Source: Selaginella moellendorffii
Taxonomy: Eukaryota > Streptophyta > Lycopodiopsida > Selaginellales > Selaginellaceae
Direction: 5' to 3'
Length of the DNA stretch: 64,000 bases
NCBI RefSeq assembly: GCF_000143415.4
Contig: NW_003314353.1
Coordinates: 376,275-440,274, forward strand
The translations under genes were made by a program, and so were the position numbers. The notes beneath the pieces were generated by a model. It was not told the DNA's origin. It saw only the letters and a list, made by a program, of their open reading frames with translations, and did no database searches. Below, in pieces: positions 1 through 10,391 of the stretch. How positions within the stretch are numbered: the stretch's first letter is position 1; every line of letters begins with the position of its first letter.

Positions 1-31
1 CCCATGCTGCACCTGGAGCTTTCTCTGGATT

Positions 32-1063
32 CTAAAGCTCCATAGTCATCTTCAGTTCCTCAGGCACGGGTAAATTGACCTCCCTTAGATCAATTCGATC
101 AGCCTTGTCGAACGAAGCTGGGAAGTCACTCCAGTCCCACTCTGCTGCAGGACCAATAACAAGGGCGAGTGTGAAGATGCGGACATTCGTCGGTATCTTC
201 TTCTTAGCTATTATCCCATGGATCTCTTGCATCTCCTTGCCTTTCAACCGAGCCTTCACCTCGTTCAAGGCCTTCCAAAACTTGTGATAGGATTCGGAGT
301 CGTAGATCATATAGTGGACTGAAGATTCCACCTCCGCAAGTCCCATCATTAAGTCAATGATGGAGCTGACTTCGTTTGCATGAGTGATCTCCTCGTTTGT
401 GAAGTCCATCACACAAAAGATGTTCTTGACCTGCTCATCTCCGCGGGAAACGATGCTCCTCCACCTTTGATCCTCATCCGAATTCACGTATACCCGGTAA
501 GGTTCTCGATAGGCCTCTGCTGCGGGCTCGAGCTGTTTCTGAAGCCGGCGGTCGACATCCCTCTTAATGAAATTTGGATAGTGATCCAACTTCTCAGCTT
601 TACTTTTCGTGGCATCCCGTAGCAGATCGATGAACTTGGGGGCCCCCTTCACGTACTCGTCGATGTCTTCATTTGACAACTCCAGCTCTTCCATCATCTC
701 TTGCGTGGTGTCGATGCTCACCCTCTCCACGGCCACTTGCTCGAAGATCCAATCCTTCAATAGCGCACGAGCTCTTAGAGTCGTGCACAAGTCCTCGTAT
801 GTCACAATATGGCTGGGAGTCATTTTGGTCTTGTTGAAGACTACCTCACCACGTAGAAGAGCATTAGCCACTGTCAGAAGGTCGTCGTCGTCTAGAGACC
901 ACGAGAAACGCAAGGCGTTGAGCTTCAAATCATTGGGCTTCTGGCCGTCCTCCACACCCATTGAGTTTAGCAACTCCCCGTCATGGTACCTCCTCAGCAC
1001 ATCTACCCATTTGTCAAAAACAACTTTTGTCGTGAGTAGAATGTTATGGATGCTGAGTGTCAT
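32..1063 (-). CDS. C-terminal part of the ParB-fold cargo gene, or separate hypothetical gene
   Basis: A 343-codon open frame, rich in charged residues, with no membrane segment or motif I recognise. It overlaps the end of the ParB-like frame by 20 bases, in another frame. The switch point lies beside a run of five C (1067-1071 on +, G on the coding strand). One base fewer in that run would fuse the two frames directly after the 1154-1101 intron, so I read the two as one gene broken by a homopolymer indel (real or a sequencing error). If it is a separate gene, its start would be the ATG at 1063-1061. It ends in TAG at 34-32, close to the window edge. Confidence 0.5.
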   Translation of the reverse strand: MTLSIHNILLTTKVVFDKWVDVLRRYHDGELLNSMGVEDGQKPNDLKLNALRFSWSLDDDDLLTVANALLRGEVVFNKTKMTPSHIVTYEDLCTTLRARALLKDWIFEQVAVERVSIDTTQEMMEELELSNEDIDEYVKGAPKFIDLLRDATKSKAEKLDHYPNFIKRDVDRRLQKQLEPAAEAYREPYRVYVNSDEDQRWRSIVSRGDEQVKNIFCVMDFTNEEITHANEVSSIIDLMMGLAEVESSVHYMIYDSESYHKFWKALNEVKARLKGKEMQEIHGIIAKKKIPTNVRIFTLALVIGPAAEWDWSDFPASFDKADRIDLREVNLPVPEELKMTMEL

Positions 1064-2333
1064 TGACCCCCAGTGTTTTCGAGAGAAGACTCAAGAATTC
1101 CTGCAATGGAAATGGCGTGAGGCCACATGCTATGCCACATGCAACGAGGCTTACCTGCCAGGCGCTAGTTGCTAGTGCACATCCTTGTCCTGGTTTTTGT
1201 GGCTTCTTCAGTTGAACCCAGAGCTTCCGTGTTCGTGCCAATGTCTCGTGCAGACCCGATTTGTAGCACGTTTCTTGCTTCACATTCTGCGCGTGGGAGA
1301 TGTATATGATAGATCGGAGGGGCGAGTTGCCTTTTATCAGGCGGACAACTCTTGTCTTGAAGACTTTCTTCACCTCCTCACCCACCATAATATCCACAAC
1401 TATCTCTTGCATCGCCAAGCTAGAATGCTGCCCGGAGACGGCATAGAACCGGATGTTCTGATCGTCCAACACCTTCCTATTGATCAAGTCTGGAAACCTT
1501 GTCTCGCCCTTCATTGTTCGGTAGTAGGGGATCACGTCTGCGATGTCGGGTGTTACTGGACTTGCCAGCATCTTCTGCTTCAGTTTCTCCACCCACTCAT
1601 CAGATACTAGCTTGTGGTTGTATTTGCTTTGGATGTCGATACGGCTCACGTCGATTGTATATACTTTGTTGGAATAGTAACAAATACTATTATCTGCGAT
1701 GATTTTTGCTGCCTCTTCTTGCTCTTTCTGCTCTTTGCGGCTCTTCTTTTTGGTGGGTGTAGTGTTCGAACCCGAGGCAATGGCATCACCGAGTAGCTTC
1801 TTTTTTGGAGCAGGAGAGTCGGACGTTGGCTTGAGCTTGACCACCCTTTTCTGCTTCGGGGTAGTTTCCAGATCGACCCCCTTCCCCTTCGCTTCGCGAA
1901 CTGGAGGCACTCTCAACGGCTCAATGTTGGAATATAGTTTTTGAACATCGCCGTAGGTGAGGTCCGTGGATTCCATGTGATCTTCATAGACCCGCAGCGT
2001 CTTTGAAATTGTGGGCCTCCTGGACAACCTCTCCCTAGCTCCCTCTAGGAATTCCTCATAGCCGTTGCCCCCCTCCGGGAAGCCGCTAGGATGTGCAAGG
2101 TGGATCTTGAAGGCGGACGCTGTCTCTACCACAAGTGCCAGTCCATATTCTTGCATGGAATTGCATGGAGTGTCTGTCACTTGGATGAGGATCCCCATGC
2201 ATTCTTTTCTCCCACCATCTGTGTTGTACAGCCTTAGATCCTCGCCTTCCATCCCGAAAGTCCAACTGGTGAGCTCCTCCCCCTTCTCTGCATCCACATT
2301 GACAGTGGCTGGAAGAAGAACACAATTCCTCGC
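1044..2333 (-). CDS. Cargo gene of element A: ParB/sulfiredoxin-fold domain protein, main exons
   Basis: Seen: an open frame with a lysine-rich linker (KPKKK-type runs, about 1740-1880) followed by a ParB-like core. The core has a start strand (YTIDVSRIDIQ), a helix with LVSDEWVEKLKQKM, and the hallmark loop YAVSGQHSSLA (about 1412-1447), which matches the ParB 'GxHR..A' ligand loop with Gln-His-Ser in place of the usual residues. The exon start is set by an acceptor (CTGAACAG) just above 2333; the upstream start codon lies in earlier exons. A 54-nt GT-AG intron fits at 1154-1101 (donor CAG/GTAAGC, acceptor ATTGCAG). ParB-fold proteins bind or hydrolyse nucleotides or cut DNA; the activity here is inferred only from the fold and was not checked by a search. 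It reads away from the transposase. Confidence 0.55.
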   Translation of the reverse strand, partial: ARNCVLLPATVNVDAEKGEELTSWTFGMEGEDLRLYNTDGGRKECMGILIQVTDTPCNSMQEYGLALVVETASAFKIHLAHPSGFPEGGNGYEEFLEGARERLSRRPTISKTLRVYEDHMESTDLTYGDVQKLYSNIEPLRVPPVREAKGKGVDLETTPKQKRVVKLKPTSDSPAPKKKLLGDAIASGSNTTPTKKKSRKEQKEQEEAAKIIADNSICYYSNKVYTIDVSRIDIQSKYNHKLVSDEWVEKLKQKMLASPVTPDIADVIPYYRTMKGETRFPDLINRKVLDDQNIRFYAVSGQHSSLAMQEIVVDIMVGEEVKKVFKTRVVRLIKGNSPLRSIIYISHAQNVKQETCYKSGLHETLARTRKLWVQLKKPQKPGQGCALATSAWQVSLVACGIACGLTPFPLQEFLSLLSKTLGVNDTQHP

Positions 2334-2852
2334 CTGTTCAGAAATGCACAACAATTAGAGCTGACAGATGAAAAGCTAGCAGCTGGAAATAACGTGAGGC
2401 CACACGCCATTCACCACTGCATTAGATGTCTTGAGGCTGCATCCTAAGATGGCGTGAGGCTACACGCCATCTGTAACCGGACTGCACTCGAGAGCCCAAT
2501 CGGTGCATGCCAATGTTGCTACTGAATGGCATGTGGCCTCATGCCATTTTCTACTTGGCCTAAAAGACTTACCATTTGAAGCCGAATGGAGGCGTGACAA
2601 TCGAGGCCGGACTCGCTGGCGAATGTGCACTGTGTGTGCAGTGGATCGTAGCAGCAAGGCTACTCTGCCACTTACAATTGGAGAGTGGCGCTGAAATCTC
2701 CCGGGACGCCAAGTGGGCTGCGTGTGGGTGGCGGAGTGGGCGGCGGAGTTGGCAGCGAAGTTACAAACTGGGTGTGTCTTGAAGTGGACGCCGATGCACA
2801 CGAGCGCGATGTGAGCGCGAGTGTGATGCAAGTGCGAGTGGACGCCGATGCA
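2334..2852 (-). other. 5' part of the ParB-fold cargo gene: likely intron, small exon and leader
   Basis: A GT-AG pair (donor AAATG/GTAAGT with exon end at 2573; acceptor at 2335-2334) defines a likely 239-nt intron holding three 22-bp palindromes (2389-2410, 2449-2470, 2526-2547). The exon ending at 2573 reads in phase with the main exon for about 23 codons and then meets a stop, so a further acceptor is expected near 2650. A 21-bp direct repeat (2784-2804 and 2838-2858) lies at the point where the sequence becomes identical to element B. The exact exon structure is unresolved. Confidence 0.4.
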
Positions 2853-4894
2853 CACGAGAAACCTGTAGAGAAGGTAGATGAGCGCGAATGTGAGCGTGAT
2901 CGCGAGTGGGAGCGCGATGCGAGCGCGAGTGTGCAAGCGCGAGTACGATGCAAAACCTAACCTCACACGCGCGAAATGTCATGACGGTAGGTAATCCCGC
3001 CACGTCATCATTCCTCAAACTTGGGCGCCACCATTAATTTCTGGATCACCGCGCGCATGCATGCATGTGAAATCCAAAAGAAATCCGCAACATCATCATT
3101 CCTCGGACTGCATGCACGCGAAATCCAAAAGAAAGATCATGATTGGGATATCATTTAATACCCTCGCTATATTTATACCATGCATGATTGGATATTCCAA
3201 AGCATCTTGTATTTCCAAAAATGCCAGATGTTCAGCTAAATAAAGAATGGTATACAATGTCCTTCTTGATGACCCTGCAAAGAAGCATCTCGATCGGACA
3301 CCACATGAGACCACACGAGCCTTACAATGTTTCAGGGGCATTTGCCATAGATCCGACTGTTATTTTGCTCCAAGATTCTACAGTTTGGTGTGCATTGACC
3401 TTTCCATCGACACTGCAAAGGGACATCACAATCAGATGTGGGATCACAAAAAACTAACTTCACTAACTCTGGTTTCACCAAGATCTATGTAAGGAGTTAT
3501 GAAATGAAAGGACCCTCTCTATTGAAATGTGTTTATGGTCCTGACATATCAAAGGATTTTGCATCAAGTTCTGTATTTGCATGTTTATCAAGCTACTGAA
3601 TTGCTAAACCCTAAACCCTAAACCCTAAACATGTGGCAAATGCTGCGTGAAGAAAGATGCCCTTTCTGGGCAAATGCTGTAAGAGGCAGATGCCGAGCAG
3701 ATGTATCTCAGGCTAGCGAAGGGGACAAACGGAAGCTAGCTATAAACATGACGGGATGCAAATAGATTACTAGGCTGGTCCTGCGAAAATCAAAAACCAT
3801 AATTGAAAACATTGAAAATGCAAAAAGAAAGGTTTATAATATTTTTGAATTTTAAGCAACCAAAGGAATGTAAGTAGGGCATGTGTTTGTAAGTTTAAAA
3901 ATGCCTCAACCACTTAAATTCCCAAGTAAATAAAGCTGTTTCTATTTTTGGTACATGTAAACTTTATAGCGTGTGGGCTCATGCAATTTTGAACCCAAAA
4001 ATGCACCAAAAAATGCTCGACTAGCATTATTCTTTGAATGGCGTGTGGCCTTATATTGCCATAAATGGACGTACACACACAGCATAATTATTCCTTTACA
4101 CAGCGAATAATCTTGGCGCGGATCGCTGACATGGCATGGCAAAATTCGAATCACTGACATGGCACAGCTGGATCGAGGCAAGGACATGATGTGACAAAGT
4201 TCAACCTCCGACAGCAAAGTCTAGAAGCTACTCAGTTTGAAATTTGTCAGAGGAATCATAAGATCTGGTTTGTCAGAGGATTTGATGTGACGTTCAAGCG
4301 TGTGTTATTTTTGAATTCTCGAACTCATTCCTAGGTCTATCATTTTTGTGCGCCGTGTTCTTGGTTCCGCTGAGCGCAGTGAGCGCTGCTTGTGTAAGCG
4401 GCGTTGTGAGCTGTGGTTTATGCGTCTACGAGCGGTTGCGGCATTGCGAGCGCTATTGCGAGCGGCAGTTTATGCGAGTGGCAGTTTGTGCGAGCGGTGC
4501 TACGAGTAGTTGCGGTGTTGCGAGCGGCACTGTCTTTGGTGTGGCTACCGCTTTCTCTTGATATTCGGCACTTGTGCTTCCTGGTATGTTCACCATGGAA
4601 TGGCTTAGGACCACATTTAGAAATGGCATGAGGCCACATGCCATCTTGGGCCCTTGCAATTTCATGGCTAGCGTATTGTCATGTATGTTTTTACTTGCCT
4701 GCAACTGTGTGTATATCAAGATGGCATGAGGCCTCATGCCAATTTTGTGAATGCGAAATTTCACGTGGGTGTCAATAGCATGTTTGAATAATGGCATGTG
4801 GCCTCATGCTATTGAGGTTGTTTGGTATGTTATGATTTAGGCCATTCTCCAATCATTTTTTGTATGGTCTTAATTTCTTTTCTGCACTTTCAGA
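2853..4894. promoter_or_regulatory. Divergent intergenic region between cargo gene and transposase (element A)
   Basis: The cargo gene reads left and the transposase reads right from here, so both promoters are probably in this 2 kb. It holds GCGA-rich low-complexity DNA (about 2790-2950), TATA-like stretches, a telomere-like array (3604-3630), a second GCGAGCG/GTTGCG-rich patch (4380-4530) and several 22-bp palindromes. Short open frames near 3188-3490 recur three times in the window (also 51076 on and 51928 on), but I recognise no protein in them and treat them as non-coding. Promoter positions are inferred only from gene directions. Confidence 0.45.
3604..3630 (+). repeat. Telomere-like CTAAACC array (telo-box) inside element A
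   Basis: About four tandem units of the plant telomere heptamer CCCTAAA. The same site in element B has three to four units at 52297-52324 and fewer at 51435-51454. The fixed place inside the transposon, upstream of the transposase, argues for an element-borne promoter box rather than a chromosome end. Confidence 0.8.
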
Positions 4895-6043
4895 ATGGCC
4901 TCCGCAAGTGCGACGCATGTTCCCTCCGTGGATCTTAAGAACCGTGCTACATGGATTCAGGCAAAGGTGTTTCTAAACAACCCCGAGGGGGAGGTGGTAG
5001 CTGAGGGCTTAGCCACAGTTGTCGATCCAAGAGATGCGGTTGCTAATCAAGAATTAAGCTGGGATGATATTGGAGTTGCGATTTTAGAGGTTGTTGACAC
5101 AGAAGAAAACAATCTGACTATTGGAAGCATTGTGCGGTGGAAATTGAGGCACTTAGTGTTTGAGAATGTGAAGGATTCACAATCAAACACCACTACAACT
5201 GATGACAGAACATCTCTTCATGGGAAAAGAAAGTACACCTTCCTAAAGCGCAGCCAAAGGGATCTGAGCAACGAACCGAAAAGGCAAAAAATGGCGATAG
5301 AGGTTTGAATGGTCTCGACAGTTGCTTGTTGCAAGAGGAGGTGCTGTCAACATGCTGATTGGGATGCTATTGAAGAGGAGAGAGCAAGATACAAGACATT
5401 GTCCTGGAAGGCAGCTCGCAATTTTGTGTATGAGGCATTACGGTCATCTGTTGATGCTTCAGAACATCAGGTGGGGGGCATGGTCTTCCAGAGGGGTTTG
5501 GTCTGCATGAAGGCATGGAGAATCATTTATGGAGTCCTTCGAACCACATTCTACAGAATCAAAACTGAGTTCGAGGAACAAAGGGTTCAACAGGCAGTCC
5601 ATGGGAACGACGGTACTCACAAAACCAGGGGTGATGTTGTATATGGAGAGGCAATCTTCAAGAGGTTTGTCGAGATATGTAGCGAGCAGCAACCACATAA
5701 AACTCGCCTCTTGGAAGATGGAACTCGAGACACCCAACGAGTTCTCCCTTCCATGTATACCAAGGGGGCCATATTGGAAGATGTGAATCGGGAACTCCAG
5801 AGTAATGGCTACAGGAAGCTGAGCCAATCTAGATTTAGTAGATTGTGGAGCAACAGGTTCAGGGATGTGAGTATAAGAAAGTACTCCAGCTTTTCAAAGT
5901 GTGACGAGTGCACTGCTATCAAAATGGCTTTGTCGAAGAATTCTTGCATCGCTCAAGAGCGAGAGACGTTGGTTAGAAGGCGGCTCGACCACAACATCGA
6001 GCAGAGAAGCTGCAGGACTGCATATTATCATAACAAGATGCAG
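4895..6043 (+). pseudogene. Transposase, partial 5' copy A1 (DUF8039-like + DUF7869-type N-terminal half)
   Basis: The first frame (4895-5308) encodes a 137-aa module with a V-A-E-G...D-P-R-D-A-V pattern like the DUF8039 modules of plant transposons. A TGA (5306-5308) is followed at once by an in-frame ATG and a second frame with a cysteine cluster (CCKRRCC), then VCMKAW..IYGV and FSKCDEC, typical of DUF7869-type transposases. The copy breaks at about 6038, just before the first expected catalytic Asp, and runs into a piece of upstream sequence (resembling 4490-4580) and then the N gap. It is therefore a truncated duplicate of the copy at 6594, arising by tandem rearrangement or misassembly. 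Confidence 0.75.
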
Positions 6044-6593
6044 TGTTGCGAGTAGGCGCTGAGAGTAGTTGCGGTGTTGCGAGCGGCACTGTCTTTGGTG
6101 TGGCTACCGCTTTTGCTTGATATTCGGCACTTGTGCTTCAAGGCAATCTCTTCATCCATGCAGCTGCCTGTGTCTCTGTTTGGCANNNNNNNNNNNNNNN
6201 NNNNNNNNNNNNNNNNNNNNNNNNNNNNNNNNNNNNNNNNNNNNNNNNNNNNNNNNNNNNNNNNNNNNNNNNNNNNNNNNNNNNNCCCAGAACTATGGGA
6301 ACTTCTTTGTACCTCTATGGGGTGGCAGGGGTGCAAACATGATGATTGCGTCCCTAGCAAAACACTTAAGGTTTTGTCATGTATGTTTTTACTTGCCTGC
6401 AACGGTGTGTATATCGACATGGCATGAGTGCCTCATGCCAATTTTGTGAATGCGAAATTTCACGTGGGTGTCAATAGCATGTTTGAATAATGGCATGTGG
6501 CCTCATGCTATTGAGGTTGTTTGGTATGTTAGGATTTAAGCCATTCTCCAATCATTTTTTGTATGGTCTTAACTTCTTTTTTGCACTTTCAGA
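6044..6593. other. Rearranged junction between transposase copies, with assembly gap 6186-6285
   Basis: There are exactly 100 N at 6186-6285. To the left, a copy of the 4490-4580 region is joined to transposase exon sequence (CTTCAAGGCAATCTC). To the right, exon sequence (CCCAGAACTATGGG) jumps after 6373 into a copy of the 4675-4894 leader. Such switches on both sides of a gap suggest that a tandem repeat was not resolved in assembly. Confidence 0.8.
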
Positions 6594-9493
6594 ATGGCCT
6601 CCGCAAGTGCGACGCATGTTCCCTCCGTGGATCTTAAGAACCGTGCTACATTGGTTCAGGCAAAGGTGTTTCTAAACAACCCCGAGGGGGAGGTGGTAGC
6701 TGAGGGCTTAGCCACAGTTGTCGATCCAAGAGATGCGGTTGCTAATCAAGAATTGGGCTGGGATGATATTGGAGTTGCGATTTTAAAGGTTGTTGACACA
6801 GAAGAAAACAGTCTGACTATTGGAAGTATTGTGCGGTGGAAATTGAGGCACTTAGTGTTTGAGAATGTGAAGGATTCACAATCAAACACCACTACAACTG
6901 ATGACAGAACATCTCTTCATGGGAAAAGAAAGTACACCTTCCTAATGCGCAGCCAAAGGGATCTGAGCAACGAACCGAAAAGGCAGAAAATGGCGATAGA
7001 GGTTTGAATGGTCTCGACAGTTGCTTGTTGCAAGAGGAGGTGCTGTCAACATGCTGATTGGGATGCTATTGAAGAGGAGAGAGCAAGATACAAGACATTG
7101 TCCTGGAAGGCAGCTCGCAATTTTGTGTATGAGGCATTACGGTCATCTGTTGATGCTTCAGAACATCAGGTGGGGGGCATGGTCTTCTAGAGGGGTTTGG
7201 TCTGCATGAAGGCATGGAGAATCATTTATGGAGTCCCTCGAACCACATTCTACAGAATCAAAACTGAGTTCGAGGAACAAAGGGTTCAACAGGCAGTCCA
7301 TGGGAACGACAGTACTCACAAAACCAGGGGTCATGTTGTATATGGAGAGGCAATCTTCAAGAGGTTTGTCGAGACATGTAGCGAGCAGCAACCACATAAA
7401 ACCCGCCTCTTGGAAGATGGAACTCGAGACACCCAACGAGTTCTCCCTTCCATGTATACCAAGGGGGCCATATTGGAATATGTGAATCGGGAACTCCAGA
7501 GTAATGGCTACAAGAAGCTGAGCTAATCTAGATTTAGTAGATTTTGGAGCAACAGGTTCAAGGATGTGAGTATAGGAAAGTACTCCAGCTTTTCAAAGTG
7601 TGACGAATGCACTGCTATCAAAATGGCTTTGTCAAAGAATTCTTGCATCGCTCAAGAGCGAGAGACGTTGGTTAGAAGGCGGCTCGACCACAACATCGAG
7701 CAGAGAAGCTGCAGGACTGCATATTATCATAACAAGATTCTCTCCATGGAGAGACCTGACTCTTACCTCTGCATCATCCACGACAAAATGGACCAGAAAA
7801 AGACGTGCTTACCTCGACTCAATCCTGCCCCCAAGGCAATCTCTTCATTCATGCAGCTGCCTGTGTCTCTGTTTGGCATAATCGCTCATGGGCATGGTGC
7901 CCAGAACTATGGGAACTTCTTTGTACCTCTATGGGGTGGCGGGGGTGCAAACATGATGATTGCGTCCCTAGCAAAACACTTAAGGTCTCTACAAAGTGCG
8001 CAGACTGAGCTAAACGGCCAACCCTTGCATAAGGCCCTTGTCGATCGAACCCCATACAGGGTTCAGCTGGAGGAGGAGCAAAGGCTTGCAGTATCGCGTG
8101 GGGCCCCATACCATCCCAGTGAATATGTTGGCCGTTAGATTGTAGGGTTATCACGTGAGGCCTCATGCCATTCCGACGAGGCTGGTCGCCCGGTGAATGC
8201 ACAGCCTCATCCAAATGAAGCAGAATCTCAAGGAATTTCTTGCGGCCGATGTGGCCTTCCACCCCATCTTCTGCTCCAAACAGACAATGCTGGTAGTAAG
8301 AACAAAAACATGTACGTCTTCGCGTACTTGGCGATGCTTGTTGCCAAAGGCATATTTGAAACGGTTACACTTGGCTTTCTCATGGTTGGGCACATTCATG
8401 AAGACGTCGATGCCATGTTCAGTCACCTGGCAGAGTCCCTCCAGCGATCCAATGTGCTCACCCTCCCACAACTCTAAGATGAATTCCAAAATTGCATCAA
8501 AGGCACTGTTGAAGCTGCACTTGTGACAGAGGTTCCAGACTTTAAGGGGTTTGTAAGAGGCTACATCAGGGACGGATCCGAAACGCTGATTGGCCACTCC
8601 AAGCCTCTTCAGTTTCATTTCAGCATGCGTGACAGTGCTCCAGTGATGAGGTACAAGATGAGAGAATGGGACACAATGTGGCTGCCAGTGGACGGCATTG
8701 AACTCTTCAAGAGAGATCCCATAACTGGGGAACCTATGATTCCTCAGGGTTCCCCATGGCCGATGCACCCGGATGGACTCAAAGACCAGGAAAGTATAGT
8801 GGCCGGGATTAGACAGCATATTGCCTTCTGGAAGAGGGGGTTGATGTTTGGTGGAGAATCCTATTTTCAGAGGTGCAAGCCTTTGATCGAATACTGGGAG
8901 AAGATTATATCTGCTATCCAAAATTGGCCGGTTGTATATGAAGAATTGGAAGAGTCCTTTTGGCCAGAACCCAGAGCACTAGATAGTAGCGGAACAATGT
9001 CCTCTGAAAATGCAGTGACAGATAACGATGTTGAGGATCACTATTGTGGGCCGAGGAACAAGAAGCCGGATTCAGCATTCAATCCAGTACAGGTCTGCAA
9101 AGGAATGGTCGTGCTTGTCAGACCCAGTAATAAAAAACAAATGATATGGGTGGGGCGTTGCATCACTGATGCAGAGGAGGACGCGGAAACTAACTCCTTC
9201 AATGTAACTGTAGAGTGGTTCAAGCCAAGTTCCGGATATACGAAGGATTGCCTAGAAAAGAGATGGGTGCTGAATCCAAGGGATCCCAGCATGCTGCATA
9301 TCGGTGGATAATGTTGTGCATGGTTGGATGCGGAAGTAGAGTGCCACCATCACCTTGCCAGACCATGCAAGAGATGCAGCAAGAGCATTCATAACCCGGG
9401 TTCAAGGTGAGATTCATTAATATTCCTTTACTAAGTTTCTAATGTATTTTATTTCAAGGTGAACAATCCGAATCTGAATCAGAGGAGGCATGA
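6594..9493 (+). pseudogene. Transposase, full-span copy A2 with several stops (DUF8039-like + DUF7869)
   Basis: This copy runs from the same ATG as A1 and the B copy to the spliced acidic tail ending at 9493. Against the B copy it has CAG to TAG at 7188-7190, CAA to TAA at 7524-7526, TAC to TAA at 8475-8477 and a one-base insertion near 9292, so it cannot make the full protein. It keeps CGA at 7815-7817 where B has TGA, so the two copies are broken in different places. The TGA between the first and second modules (7005-7007) is shared by all copies. A 54-nt GT-AG intron at 8127-8180 would remove the TAG at 8136-8138 and carries a 22-bp palindrome. Confidence 0.8.
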
Positions 9494-10133
9494 TGGCATG
9501 TGGCCTTACGCCATTCCTAGGTGAGATGATACAAATAACAAGTATAAATTCTTAGTTGTTCTAGCAAATCTTACTTAAAGTTCAAGGTGAACAAGCCGAA
9601 TATGAATTCATCAGATTGTTATAACAAATTGCGAGGTGATGGCATGAGGCGATACGCCATTTGAGAGTGGTAGCCATTCCTATATGAGGTGAGTGAAATA
9701 TTTATTAGAAATACCTCATTCAATTGTGCATTTCTAAGTCTTGGTCCACTCAGTACTGTTTGCATGTTTTTATTTTAATTCTTTCTCTAAAATGTTATTT
9801 AGCATGTGGCTTCATGCCATTGCTCTCCACAATCATGCATTGAATTTTTCTATCCTTGCATAATACTTCTCCATATATATAGCATGTGCGCACATGTGAT
9901 ATGGTTCATTAGGCCTGATATAGTGTGTGAGGTAAAACAAAGATGATGTGACATATGCATTTACCAATCACACGTGCATAAATCTAATAATATGGCGTGT
10001 GGCCCATATTAATGGCACATAAACCCATATTGTGGGCTTACGTGCTTTATGTACCATCATTCCCTTGCAGCGTGTGTGTTGGTTTCCTTTTATAACACAA
10101 CGAACTCCATATTTTAGGGTGAAGAGCGTTCTC
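9494..10133 (+). other. Transposon tail without a clear gene
   Basis: AT-rich DNA with 22-bp palindromes at 9639, 9799 and 9879. A block beginning TTCAAGGTGAACAA occurs twice (about 9457 and 9582), the first as the inferred last exon of the transposase and the second as a diverged repeat of it. It matches 56185-56824 in element B. No further gene is visible. Confidence 0.6.
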
Positions 10134-10391
10134 ATGGCAAGCACAAAATCTGTAAGTGAGGCAGAAAAGGAGACGGAGAAGGAGATAGGTGAAGATGTAG
10201 AATATATAAGTCTTCCAAACTCCCCGTACTATACTCTAGATGATCATTTTTCTGAACAAACGGCAACATTAACAACTATCGAGAACGCCCCAGTAACGTC
10301 AGAGACAACAATCCAAAGCAAAACAACTGACCCGGAGAAGGATGATAGTACCGCTGAGAGTACCAAAAAGGAGGTGTCCACTAGCGCTTAG
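10134..10391 (+). CDS. Small acidic Ser/Thr-rich ORF in transposon tail (element A)
   Basis: 85 codons from ATG 10134. The product is hydrophilic and rich in Glu, Ser and Thr (repeated EAEKETEKE), with no Cys and no membrane segment. It is conserved in element B (56825-57082) with only a few changes, all leaving the frame open, while the transposase beside it has gathered stops. An acceptor-like CCCTTGCAG at about 10068 suggests it may be a late exon of a longer transcript instead of a gene of its own. Function unknown. Confidence 0.45.
   Translation: MASTKSVSEAEKETEKEIGEDVEYISLPNSPYYTLDDHFSEQTATLTTIENAPVTSETTIQSKTTDPEKDDSTAESTKKEVSTSA

Noticed and set aside
3188-3492. Possible small gene (MVYNVLLDDPAKKH frame), repeated three times
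   Set aside because: Overlapping frames of similar length, no motif, and its repeats belong to the transposon control region; shared sequence explains its conservation.
3604-3630. Chromosome end or interstitial telomere
   Set aside because: Only about four units, at a fixed position inside a transposon and repeated in the second element.
5303-5321. 19-nt GT-AG intron removing the shared TGA
   Set aside because: Too short for a spliceosomal intron, and removal would change the frame.
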